DNA from: CAWDMN01 sp963803155
GTDB taxonomy: Bacteria > Acidobacteriota > Terriglobia > Versatilivoradales > Versatilivoraceae
Length of the DNA stretch: 64,000 nt
NCBI GenBank assembly: GCA_963803155.1
Contig: CAWDMN010000002.1
Coordinates: 1 to 64,000, forward strand
Direction: 5' to 3'
The notes under the pieces were generated by a model. The model had not been told where the DNA came from, did not search any database, and saw nothing but the letters and a program-made list of their open reading frames with translations. A program made the translations under genes and the position numbers. This document shows, piece after piece, positions 35,043 to 42,911 of the stretch; position 1 is the first letter of the stretch; each line of letters begins with the position of its first letter.

Positions 35043-35939
35043 ATGAGAAGAAGAGAATTTGTGAAAGCTTTGCCTCTTGCCACTGGGGCCTATTGGCTGG
35101 AGGACGTCACTCAAAGGTGTTTTTCCGCGGGAACCAATCCTGCCTGTGTGGTGGTAAAGAACAGCACCGCGGCGGAGCTGGCGCGCAAGTCCGTCGAAAT
35201 GCTCGGGGGCATGTCCCGCTTCGTAAAGCCGGGACAAACCATCGTCATCAAACCTAACATAAGCTGGGATCGTCCCCCTGAAATGGCCGCCAATACAAAT
35301 CCGGAAGTGGTGGCGGAAGTGGTCAAGCTGTGCGGCGAAGCGGGCGCCAGCTGCGTCGTCGTGTTCGATCGGTTCATTGAAGGCCAATCGCGAAGCTACA
35401 TTACGAGTGGAATAGCCAAAGCGGCCGCGGCGGCAGGCGCGGATGTCCACCATGTAGATGATCGGCTGTTTGAACCGGTGAAAATCGAGAACGGATTCGC
35501 CTTAAAGGAGTACAAATTTTATCGCGAGGCCCTCGAAGGGGATCTCCTGATCAACATTCCAGTGCTGAAACGCCACCATCAAACCCTGCTGACAATGGGT
35601 TTTAAGAATATGATGGGGGCGGTGGGGGACGACCGGGTTCGTTTTCATGCAAATTTTGACAAGATGATTGTCGACATTCATCGCGTCCTGCATCCCGGCC
35701 TAACCATTCTGGATGCCACTCGGGCGCTGGTTCAAAATGGTCCCGATGGGGGGAGTATTGCCTGGGTGATGAAGTTCAAGACCATTATTGCTGGCTCGGA
35801 CCCGGTGATGGTGGATACCGCCGGGGCCAAATTGCTGGGGATGAAACCCAAGGATCTTCCCTACCTTAAGCTGGCGGAACAGGCTGGTTTGGGAAGCTGC
35901 AATCTCGCGGAAAATGCCCCGACAACATTTTCATTCTAG
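35043..35939 (+). CDS. Tat-exported DUF362 protein, paralog 1
   Basis: 298 residues from ATG 35043 (GAGG 5 nt upstream; ATG 35040 is too close). The Tat signal MRRREFVKALPLATGAYW is followed by a DUF362 domain: GGMSRFVKPGQTIVIKPNISWDRPPEMAANTNPEVV, FDRFIEGQSRSYITSGI, INIPVLKRHHQTLLTMGFKNMMG and LDATRALVQNGPDGG. DUF362 proteins sometimes carry ferredoxin domains; this one does not. Their function is unknown, though genomic links to Fe-S proteins are common. A second copy (58489-59421) sits beside Fe-S genes in this window. Likely a single-gene unit with its own promoter. Confidence 0.88.
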   Translation: MRRREFVKALPLATGAYWLEDVTQRCFSAGTNPACVVVKNSTAAELARKSVEMLGGMSRFVKPGQTIVIKPNISWDRPPEMAANTNPEVVAEVVKLCGEAGASCVVVFDRFIEGQSRSYITSGIAKAAAAAGADVHHVDDRLFEPVKIENGFALKEYKFYREALEGDLLINIPVLKRHHQTLLTMGFKNMMGAVGDDRVRFHANFDKMIVDIHRVLHPGLTILDATRALVQNGPDGGSIAWVMKFKTIIAGSDPVMVDTAGAKLLGMKPKDLPYLKLAEQAGLGSCNLAENAPTTFSF

Positions 35940-36176
35940 AAGAGGATCTGAACTAGGGCAGTACTATTCACCACAAAGATCACGAAGCTGAGGAAGAAAA
36001 GAAGGGAGATGCATGGGCAAAAGACGACCCTCTCTTCGTCTTCTTCGGAACTTCGTTACAAAAAAGATCTGAAGATTGTCGGGGTTGGTTGCAGATCATC
36101 ACGAAAACCCCGGGCAAGAGGAATAATGTCGATGAGGGAATACATCTGCGGGTCTGATAGAGCTAGGAGAGGCGCT

Positions 36177-37526
36177 ATGGCAGCAGTGTCTAGGGTGGCC
36201 TTAGGTTGGCTGGTCCTTTTCTTTAATCCGTGTCTTCCATTCCTCCCTAGCCATTTTTTCTCCCTGCAGCCTGATTATTCCATGTTGTCCGTGGAAGAGA
36301 CTGTTGACAAATCCAACGTGCCGGTTGGCGCCGGACAGGTTCCCAAAACATTCCTTGGAAAGCAAAGTTTCGACCGGCTCATACCTCAATTGATGTCGAA
36401 GTGGAATATCCCTGGCGGAGCAATTGCTATTGCCAAAGGAGACAAGCTGGTGTTTGCCACCGCGTATGGTCTCGCCAATAGGGAGCAGGCGCAACCGGTG
36501 CAGCCCGATTCGCTGTTTCGCATTGCCAGTGTCTCAAAACCTTTCACCGCGGTGGGCATCTTGAAATTGTTGGAAGAAGGCAAGCTGAGTCTGGACGACC
36601 AGGCCTTCCGAATTCTCGGAGATCGATATAGCTCACCGAAGGACAAATCCGATCCACGGCTGCTCACTGTCACGATTCGACAACTTTTATATCACTCCGG
36701 AGGCTGGGATACTGAAAAGAGCGGGGACCCTCTGGGAGATTTCCGCGAGGCGGCGCGTTCGTTGGGAGTGCCGCTTCCCGTCAGCTCTTCCGACATGATC
36801 CGATACGTGGCTGGGCGTAAATTGGACTTTGATCCCGGGACGCGGCATGCCTACTCCAATTTCGGTTATTGCTTGCTGGGACGGGTGATTGAGAGAGTAA
36901 GCGGCGAGTCTTATGAGGAGTATATCCGTACCCATCTGCTCAAACCGATCGGGATCACCCGCATGCGGATTGGCCGTACGCTGCGTGAACAGCGCTTCCC
37001 CGGAGAGGTCTGCTATTACCCGGCGGCTGGCGTTCCTCCTGCCCAGTCTGCAATAAAATTGGATGGACCGAAAGTCTTGCGCCCTTATGGAAGTTTTTAT
37101 TTGGAGGCGATGGATTCTCATGGCGGCTGGATAGCCTCAGCCATCGACTTGGTGCGCTTTTTGCTCTCGGTGGAAGGGAACGGCGCTCATGCCGGCCTGC
37201 TCAAACCAGAAACCATCGCACTCATGACGGAGCGCCCGTCTCCTCCGCTTTGGGTGAATACGCCGATTTACTATGGCATGGGTTGGAACTTCCGGCCCGT
37301 CAAGAGTGGCCTGATCTGGTCTCATTCCGGGGCGCTGGCCGGGAGTTCCATGGCTCTGGTGGTGAAGAGCCCAAATGGATTTTCCTGGGCGGCACTCTTC
37401 AACTCGATTCCCTCGTCGATCCCGGAGATCGAATCCCTATTGGTGGAATGGGACCAGAGGATCTGGCAGGCCATGCATGAAGTGACCCAATGGCCGGAAG
37501 TTGATCTGTTTCCGCAATATTTCTGA
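36177..37526 (+). CDS. Beta-lactamase-fold serine hydrolase (class C/esterase family)
   Basis: 449 residues from ATG 36177, with AGGAG at 36165-36169; the frame is open upstream for 56 codons without a better site. A signal peptide (VALGWLVLFFNPCLPFLPSHFF) is present. The PF00144 active-site motifs are complete: SxxK in RIASVSKPF, YxN in HAYSNFGY and HSG in WSHSGALAG. Members include class C beta-lactamases, D-aminopeptidases and esterases. With no AmpR-like regulator or other resistance gene nearby, an esterase or peptidase role is more likely than antibiotic resistance. The preceding 237 bp hold no gene. Confidence 0.9.
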   Translation: MAAVSRVALGWLVLFFNPCLPFLPSHFFSLQPDYSMLSVEETVDKSNVPVGAGQVPKTFLGKQSFDRLIPQLMSKWNIPGGAIAIAKGDKLVFATAYGLANREQAQPVQPDSLFRIASVSKPFTAVGILKLLEEGKLSLDDQAFRILGDRYSSPKDKSDPRLLTVTIRQLLYHSGGWDTEKSGDPLGDFREAARSLGVPLPVSSSDMIRYVAGRKLDFDPGTRHAYSNFGYCLLGRVIERVSGESYEEYIRTHLLKPIGITRMRIGRTLREQRFPGEVCYYPAAGVPPAQSAIKLDGPKVLRPYGSFYLEAMDSHGGWIASAIDLVRFLLSVEGNGAHAGLLKPETIALMTERPSPPLWVNTPIYYGMGWNFRPVKSGLIWSHSGALAGSSMALVVKSPNGFSWAALFNSIPSSIPEIESLLVEWDQRIWQAMHEVTQWPEVDLFPQYF

Positions 37527-37551
37527 CGTTTGGGGGATCGTAGGTTTTCTC

Positions 37552-37652
37552 GTAGCGCAGAGTCGTTTTTTAACTCTGCGGCAGGTGGTTTTGAATGATT
37601 GGCACGGCAACATCGACAGAAGCCGCAGAGTCAAAAAACGACTCTGCGCTAC
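37552..37652. repeat. R1 double-hairpin repeat, copy 6 (best-formed)
   Basis: Two 31-nt arms, 37552-37582 and 37622-37652, are reverse complements with a single mismatch, separated by 39 nt. Each arm is itself a hairpin, GCAGAGTC / GACTCTGC around a GTTTTTT-type loop (the left arm has one mismatch). It overlaps an upstream extension of the next ORF, which supports the start chosen at 37692. Confidence 0.85.
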
Positions 37653-37691
37653 TGGTGCAGTCCACATCCCATGTATGATCGCGAGGTCCTT

Positions 37692-39530
37692 ATGTTTCGT
37701 GTCTTATCCTTATTAGTCTTCCTGCAGTTCTGTCTTCTTCCGCTACTAGCGCAGGAATTGCGTTATTATTCCGAGTTCCAGCGTCCCGATCCTTTTGGGA
37801 AGATTGTGGAAGCGGATCAATCCAAGGCAACCCCTCTCCCGGCAAAAGAGAAGGCCACCCTGCCGGTGGAGTTGACGGGGGCACGCGGCGGCTACCTCTC
37901 TTTCCAACTGGCTTCCCAACTCGCCAAGGGCGGTTCCTATTCCCTGTCCTGCGACTTTGCCCGCGCGGGAGCCAATATGCAAGTGGATCTCTTCAAGGCT
38001 TGGTTCCACCGCCTCAGAAAGGATGGGAAATATTTCCCTGATGCTTTGATCCCTGTCTCAAATCCTTACCAAGGGACACTGCCTGACCCGGACAACCAGA
38101 TCAAGGATCAAACCGCGCAGGCCTTTTGGGTGGATCTGTATATTCCCAAACAAGCTGCGCCTGGCCTCTATGAGGGGCGGGCCGTCTTGAAAAGCGGGGC
38201 AAAACAATCCGCTTTAAAGCTGCGGCTTACCATTCGCGATGCTTTGATACCCGAGGAGGATGCGGTTGTCGTCGATCATAATTCTTACGGCACTAGCTGG
38301 TTAGCCGAAGATTACCCCAAATTGAGTCATTCCGCCGGCAAGGATTTTTATCGTAGTGACGCACTCTTCGGCTTGATCCAGGCCTATCACCGGCTATTTT
38401 ATGAACACCGTGGCACCTACCATCAACTCGGTTATGGCCATGCCGGCAAGGTCGGACCGGAGTTCGCACCGCAGCTCAGCGGAACGGGACGCAATAAGCA
38501 TATTTCCAACTGGGAGCTCTTTGACCGGCATTATGCTCCCTTGCTGGATGGCAGCGCCTTTGCCAAGACCCGGCGGGGACCTGTCCCAATTCCCTATGTT
38601 TATTTGACCATCAATCCCGAATGGCCTGCCTCCTTTCTCTGGTGGGGAGAGCCCGGCTATGAAGCCGAATTCACCAATGTGGTGGGAGAGATGGAAAAAC
38701 ATTTTCGGGAAAAGGGTTGGACGAAGACGCGCTTTGAAATGTTTTTCAATTACAAAAAACGTTACAAGGGATTCCCGTGGGATGGCGATGAGGCGCGCTT
38801 TGCCAAGGACAACGCCATTTTCCTCGAATACGATAAGCTCTTGAAGAAGTCCATCCCCAAGGATTCTCCCGTTCAATTTGTTTTTCGCAGCGATTCCAGC
38901 TGGAGAATGGAAGAGCAATTTAAAGTTCTGGCGGGAGCGGTTAATTTCTGGATTTGTGGAAAGTCGATCCTTAGCTTTTTACCCGATTCGGTGCAGCTAG
39001 CCAAAAAGCGCGGTGACATCGTCTGGATATATTCGGGCCCGCCTTCCATGCGGGAAACGGCCTCGGCCATTCTAGAAAATCCTTTGCTGGCCTGGATTTG
39101 GGGCGTTGATGGCTATGTGCACTGGCAGACGGTCTCTCCCAGCGAGGATCCCTGGTTCAATTCGGATGGCGAGGGCGTTTGCCTGGCATATCCCGGAGAG
39201 CGGTTTGGGCTCTCTGAACCGATCCCGAGCATTCGCCTGAAGATCCAGCGCAATTTTGTCCAAGACCTGAACCTGCTCAAGCAGATGGAAAAGAGCCATT
39301 CCTCTGAATGGGTGCGCTCCCAAGTCACGCAACGCATCAACGGCAAGCCCCCTTCAGCTTGGTGGACCCCCCGCCCCCCCATGGCCGACCAGCCGCCGGA
39401 AGAATGGAGCAACGATGACTTTGCCGCGGGAGTGGATCCAGCCGTCCAGAAGTACCAGAATTGGCCGCCCGGATATTGGAATGCCGTGCATGAGTTCATT
39501 TTAGAGCAAGTAAAAGGAGGCGCCCGATGA
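37692..39530 (+). CDS. GH123/DUF4091-like secreted glycoside hydrolase
   Basis: 612 residues from ATG 37692, with GAGG at 37683-37686. A signal peptide (MFRVLSLLVFLQFCLLPLLAQ) leads to an N-terminal beta-sandwich (~25-215; WVDLYIPKQAAPGLYEGRAVL, LRLTIRDALIPEE) and a TIM-barrel-like domain (~220-560; PYVYLTINPEWPASF, FEMFFNYKKRYKGFPWDGDEARF, LAWIWGVDGYVHWQ). This build is that of DUF4091/GH123-like enzymes; GH123 itself is a beta-N-acetylgalactosaminidase with an Asp-Glu pair, and I cannot assign that pair here with certainty. Its stop overlaps the next gene as ATGA, so the two are translationally coupled. Confidence 0.72.
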   Translation: MFRVLSLLVFLQFCLLPLLAQELRYYSEFQRPDPFGKIVEADQSKATPLPAKEKATLPVELTGARGGYLSFQLASQLAKGGSYSLSCDFARAGANMQVDLFKAWFHRLRKDGKYFPDALIPVSNPYQGTLPDPDNQIKDQTAQAFWVDLYIPKQAAPGLYEGRAVLKSGAKQSALKLRLTIRDALIPEEDAVVVDHNSYGTSWLAEDYPKLSHSAGKDFYRSDALFGLIQAYHRLFYEHRGTYHQLGYGHAGKVGPEFAPQLSGTGRNKHISNWELFDRHYAPLLDGSAFAKTRRGPVPIPYVYLTINPEWPASFLWWGEPGYEAEFTNVVGEMEKHFREKGWTKTRFEMFFNYKKRYKGFPWDGDEARFAKDNAIFLEYDKLLKKSIPKDSPVQFVFRSDSSWRMEEQFKVLAGAVNFWICGKSILSFLPDSVQLAKKRGDIVWIYSGPPSMRETASAILENPLLAWIWGVDGYVHWQTVSPSEDPWFNSDGEGVCLAYPGERFGLSEPIPSIRLKIQRNFVQDLNLLKQMEKSHSSEWVRSQVTQRINGKPPSAWWTPRPPMADQPPEEWSNDDFAAGVDPAVQKYQNWPPGYWNAVHEFILEQVKGGAR

Positions 39531-40135
39531 CCAGGCTGAATCGTCCTTCACTTCTTAAATTTGTTTTTTTGTCTGCGCTGCCTTTCATGCTGATTTCCCG
39601 GCCGGGCATGGGCCAAGAGCGCAATCGAGAGGCCTTGGCCAAGGACCTGGAGAATATTGCCCGAGTGGCAACGGCGATGGTGGATGGGGATGTCTGTCAA
39701 AGAATCATGACAGAACGGGCGCTGAGCAAAATGTTCCTCATCGATCCCAAGGACCCCTGGGTCGGTGGGGACAATTTCGACGTCAATGCCGAACCATTCA
39801 TCCAAATCAAGAAGACTCTGATGCGGCTGGCCCGATTGGTAGAGTACCCAGTGGACTGCAATTTGTGGATGCCCTTCAAAGATAAGCCGGGAAAAATCCA
39901 GGTGCTCATCCGCAATCGATATGAGATGAGCCAGTTTTGGAGTTTCGGACAGTTGTTTGCCGATATTTATCCGGAAATGAAAGAGGTTCTAACCGGCGGG
40001 AAGCCCGTTACAGTGCAAAAAAGAGGAAACATCATTTCCATTTTGACTCCGGTTTACAACAGCCTCGGAGATGTTGTAGGTCTGGTGGAAGTGGTCAGCC
40101 GGACACAATTCAATCCCCAGGAAAATGTGAAATAA
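39527..40135 (+). CDS. Small exported protein resembling a Cache sensing domain
   Basis: 202 residues; ATG 39527 overlaps the preceding stop (ATGA). Signal peptide FVFLSALPFMLISRPGMGQ. The C-terminal part, ISILTPVYNSLGDVVGLVEVVSR (~165-190), is written like the last strands of extracytoplasmic Cache (PAS-like) domains, which bind small ligands in chemoreceptors and kinases. No transmembrane helix or output domain follows, so it would be a free periplasmic sensor or binding protein. Function unknown. The coupling to the GH123-like gene suggests joint use, perhaps in binding a released product. Confidence 0.7.
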   Translation: MTRLNRPSLLKFVFLSALPFMLISRPGMGQERNREALAKDLENIARVATAMVDGDVCQRIMTERALSKMFLIDPKDPWVGGDNFDVNAEPFIQIKKTLMRLARLVEYPVDCNLWMPFKDKPGKIQVLIRNRYEMSQFWSFGQLFADIYPEMKEVLTGGKPVTVQKRGNIISILTPVYNSLGDVVGLVEVVSRTQFNPQENVK

Positions 40136-40177
40136 CGGAAAGCCTGTTGGATTTGATGGTATGGTCAAATCGGCGTC

Positions 40178-40283
40178 GTAGCGCAGAGTCGCATTTTGAC
40201 TCTGCGGCATCTGGCAAAGCTGAACTGCCCCACCGGAGAGGCGAAGCAAACTGCCGCAGAGTCAAAATGCGACTCTGCGCTAC
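40178..40283. repeat. R1 double-hairpin repeat, copy 7
   Basis: 32-nt arms 40178-40209 and 40252-40283 are exact reverse complements around a 42-nt loop; each arm forms a GCAGAGTC / GACTCTGC hairpin. It lies between the Cache-like gene and the sulfatase-like gene. Confidence 0.85.
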
Positions 40284-40466
40284 AGACTGATTTTCCACCA
40301 TTGTGTTAACCCGCTACCGTGCGCTTGGGGTGCGATTATTTTTGAACTTCATCTCTTGTTTGATGCACTTTTAGTTCGTCACCCATCCGCTAGCCTGGTG
40401 GTGATAGAATTGTGGCGAAGAGTTTTTGGTTTAGCGCAAGACTCCCTTCGAAGGAGATTGTCTATT

Positions 40467-42491
40467 TTGCCAATATCTCGCGTCAATTCAGGTCGGTTTG
40501 CCGATTCCCGGAATTTAATTTGGGGACTGCTTTTGGGACTACTCGCGTTTGCGAGTCAGAATCTCCCGCTCCTTGCTGCCGGCCGGCCCAACCTGGTCAT
40601 AATAACCATCGACACTCTTCGCCCGGATCATCTGAGCTGTTACGGGTACAAGCCGATTCAGACTCCCAATATTGACCGGCTTGCCTCAGAGGGAGTGCGA
40701 TTCAGGACGGTGGTCTCCCAGGCGCCTTTGACGCTGCCCTCTCATTGCACGCTCATGACCGGCACCTATCCAGCTTTTCATGGGGTCCGCGACAACATTG
40801 GCTTCAAACTTTCAAATTCAAAAATCACGCTGGCAAAAATTCTTAAAGCCCAAGGCTATCAAACCGCCGCCTTTGTGGGAGCCTATGTGCTCAACTCAAA
40901 GTTTGGTTTGAATCAGGGGTTCGACTATTACGACGATAATATTCAGGGCTCCTCCCGCACGGGGCCGGTGGTTAACTTGAATCAAGTCGAGCGCCGGGCG
41001 GGCGAAGTCGTCTCGCACGCTACCGGTTGGCTCAAGGGCCATCTTCAGTCATCTTTTTTTATCTGGATTCACCTCTACGACCCTCATGATCCTTATGAGC
41101 CTCCTTCACCTTTCCGGGAGCGGTACAATTCCAAACCCTACGATGGTGAAATAGCTTATGCCGATCAGGAGTTGGGAAAATTCCTGGACTTGTTGAAGCA
41201 AAAACAACTCTCCCAAAACACGGTAGTGGTATTGGCCGGAGATCACGGCGAGAGTTTTGGAGAGCACCGAGAATGGACTCACGGGTACTTTATTTATGAC
41301 ACCACCATTCTGGTTCCGCTGATCATTAAGCCCACGCAACAGGAAATGAACGGGAAGGTTGTGTCCGAACAGGTTAGCCTGGTGGATGTAGCGCCCACGG
41401 TTCTACAACTGCTTGGTCTGCCACGGCCCGCGGAGTTGCAGGGGCGGGGAATGCTGGGGCTCATGTTGGGGAAGCAGCGCGACTGGCCCCGGCAGGCTTA
41501 TAGCGAGACTTTTTATCCCGCCCAATTCGGCTGGAGCCCGCTAATGGCGGTGCGTCGCGCGGATGCCAAATTTATCCAGGCCCCCCGGTCCGAATTGTAC
41601 GATCTGCGGGAGGATCCCCGGGAGCAGATCAACCGGATCCAGCAACAGAGCTCCCTCGCCAATGAACTGAAAGCCAACTTGTCTCAAATCGAGTCCACTT
41701 ACAAAGACCGGAATGCCAGCCAAACGGCCCGCCTCAATTTGAATGCGCATGAACTGGAAAAGCTGGGCGCCCTGGGCTATGTGGGAATGACCAGCGGTAG
41801 CGGCTCCCAAGAGACAATTCCCCCAGGGACCCCTGACCCCAAAGACAAGCTGGAGGCCTACCGGATGATCTCTACGAGCAGCCAAGAGGTAGCCGCGGGA
41901 CACTATCGTCAGGCTTTGCCTCTGCTACAAAAGGTTATCCAAATCGAGCCGGGTATGAGGATGGCTCGGTCCATGCTGGGCCGCTGTTATTTTCAGTTAG
42001 ACCAATTTGAGCCAGCTAAAAACAATTTTCAGGAAATTCTCAAACAACAACCGGGAAATTTGGATGCCCAATTTCATGTGGCCGCCTGCAATTTTCGATT
42101 GAAGGACCGAGGCGTGGCGGAAACAGGTTTAAAAGAAGTGCTGAAACAGGATCCGAACTTTTCGGCCGCTCACCTTTATCTTGGATTCCTTTATCAATCC
42201 AAGGGAGAGAATGCTCTGGCTTTGGCGGAGTTCCAGCTCGTGCTGGGATTGGACCCGGCGAATGAAGATGCCCACGCCAAAACCGGATTTTTGCTGGCCT
42301 CCAGCGGCAAGGTAAAGGAAGCTATCCCGCATTTTCAAAAAGTCATTCAACTGAATCCCGGCGATGGGGAAACACACTATAATCTGGGCGTGGCTTACCT
42401 GCAGTTGGGGCAGACGGCTGCGGCACGCAAAGAAATCGTTGAGGCATGCCGGCTTGATAAAAAGTATTGCCGGGAGATTCCCAAGCCGTGA
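40467..42491 (+). CDS. Sulfatase-like alkaline-phosphatase-superfamily protein with TPR tail
   Basis: 674 residues from TTG 40467, which has AAGGAG at 40451-40456; the frame is open further upstream without a site. A signal peptide (NLIWGLLLGLLAFASQNLPLLAAG) precedes a sulfatase fold (~40-440; NLVIITIDTLRPDHLSCYG, PNIDRLASEGVRF, VVVLAGDHGESFGEH). Where sulfatases have the formylglycine motif C-x-P-x-R, this protein has T-L-P-S-H with T89 at the nucleophile site, so it should not be a formylglycine-dependent sulfatase. Thr is the nucleophile in phosphodiesterases and phosphotransferases of the superfamily. The C-terminal third (~480-665) is made of about six TPR units (for example ALPLLQKVIQIEPG, AIPHFQKVIQLNPGD), probably a partner-binding platform. 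Confidence 0.88.
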   Translation: MPISRVNSGRFADSRNLIWGLLLGLLAFASQNLPLLAAGRPNLVIITIDTLRPDHLSCYGYKPIQTPNIDRLASEGVRFRTVVSQAPLTLPSHCTLMTGTYPAFHGVRDNIGFKLSNSKITLAKILKAQGYQTAAFVGAYVLNSKFGLNQGFDYYDDNIQGSSRTGPVVNLNQVERRAGEVVSHATGWLKGHLQSSFFIWIHLYDPHDPYEPPSPFRERYNSKPYDGEIAYADQELGKFLDLLKQKQLSQNTVVVLAGDHGESFGEHREWTHGYFIYDTTILVPLIIKPTQQEMNGKVVSEQVSLVDVAPTVLQLLGLPRPAELQGRGMLGLMLGKQRDWPRQAYSETFYPAQFGWSPLMAVRRADAKFIQAPRSELYDLREDPREQINRIQQQSSLANELKANLSQIESTYKDRNASQTARLNLNAHELEKLGALGYVGMTSGSGSQETIPPGTPDPKDKLEAYRMISTSSQEVAAGHYRQALPLLQKVIQIEPGMRMARSMLGRCYFQLDQFEPAKNNFQEILKQQPGNLDAQFHVAACNFRLKDRGVAETGLKEVLKQDPNFSAAHLYLGFLYQSKGENALALAEFQLVLGLDPANEDAHAKTGFLLASSGKVKEAIPHFQKVIQLNPGDGETHYNLGVAYLQLGQTAAARKEIVEACRLDKKYCREIPKP

Positions 42492-42700
42492 CCGAATCGG
42501 AGGCGGGGAAAGCATCCCATCGTGATCGCAAAATGGGAAGTGTCATGAAGATTTAGGAATCCTCGACGGATCAATAAAGGAGAATTTGGTCTGAAGGAAA
42601 AATCAAGAGATTTTCGAGCCCGAAATATGACCGACCTGAAAATGCGGCATAACTTAATCCTGCTCCCTAGAAAATCGTTATCAGATCGACTAGGACATAG

Positions 42701-42775
42701 TTCCCCTCCTCGGACGAGGTTGGCAAATCCGCCCTCTGGCGGAAGGCGTGCCCGGAGGGCGGGGTGGTGCGAGGT
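42701..42775 (+). repeat. Intergenic repeat family R3, copy 2
   Basis: TTCCCCTCC, CGGACGAGGTTGGCAAATCC, then GGCGGAAGGCGTGC and GGGGTGGTG; inverted copy at 3017-3099. Confidence 0.65.
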
Positions 42776-42836
42776 TCGCCCGCTACAAAACCCAGCTTGC
42801 CTTAAACCACCCCATCCGTCCGTCAGCCGACGGACG

Positions 42837-42886
42837 GATTTCCCCTCCTTGTCCAAGGTTGAAAATCCGCTTCAGCGGGAGGGGAA
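42837..42886 (+). repeat. Intergenic repeat family R3, short copy 3
   Basis: ATTTCCCCTCC, then AAGGTTGAAAATCCGC and AGCGGGAGGGG. A palindrome CCGTCCGTC-AGCC-GACGGACGG lies just before it (42816-42837). An R2 tail (to 42943) follows, so three repeats are stacked here. Confidence 0.6.
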
Positions 42887-42911
42887 TCGCGCCGCCGATT
42901 TTCACTCTCTT

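Noticed and set aside
36177..37526. Beta-lactamase-fold protein as an antibiotic-resistance gene
   Set aside because: The fold is shared by esterases and peptidases, and there is no regulator or other resistance gene nearby.
37437..37716. Short ORFs with the shared peptide R-V-K-K-R-L-C-A-T or Q-S-R-F-L-T-L-R on both strands at R1 copies
   Set aside because: They are readings of the palindromic repeat and not a conserved protein family.
42627..42911. A 95-codon extension of the AP-superfamily lipoprotein
   Set aside because: It is made of intergenic repeats R3 and R2 and has no ribosome site.
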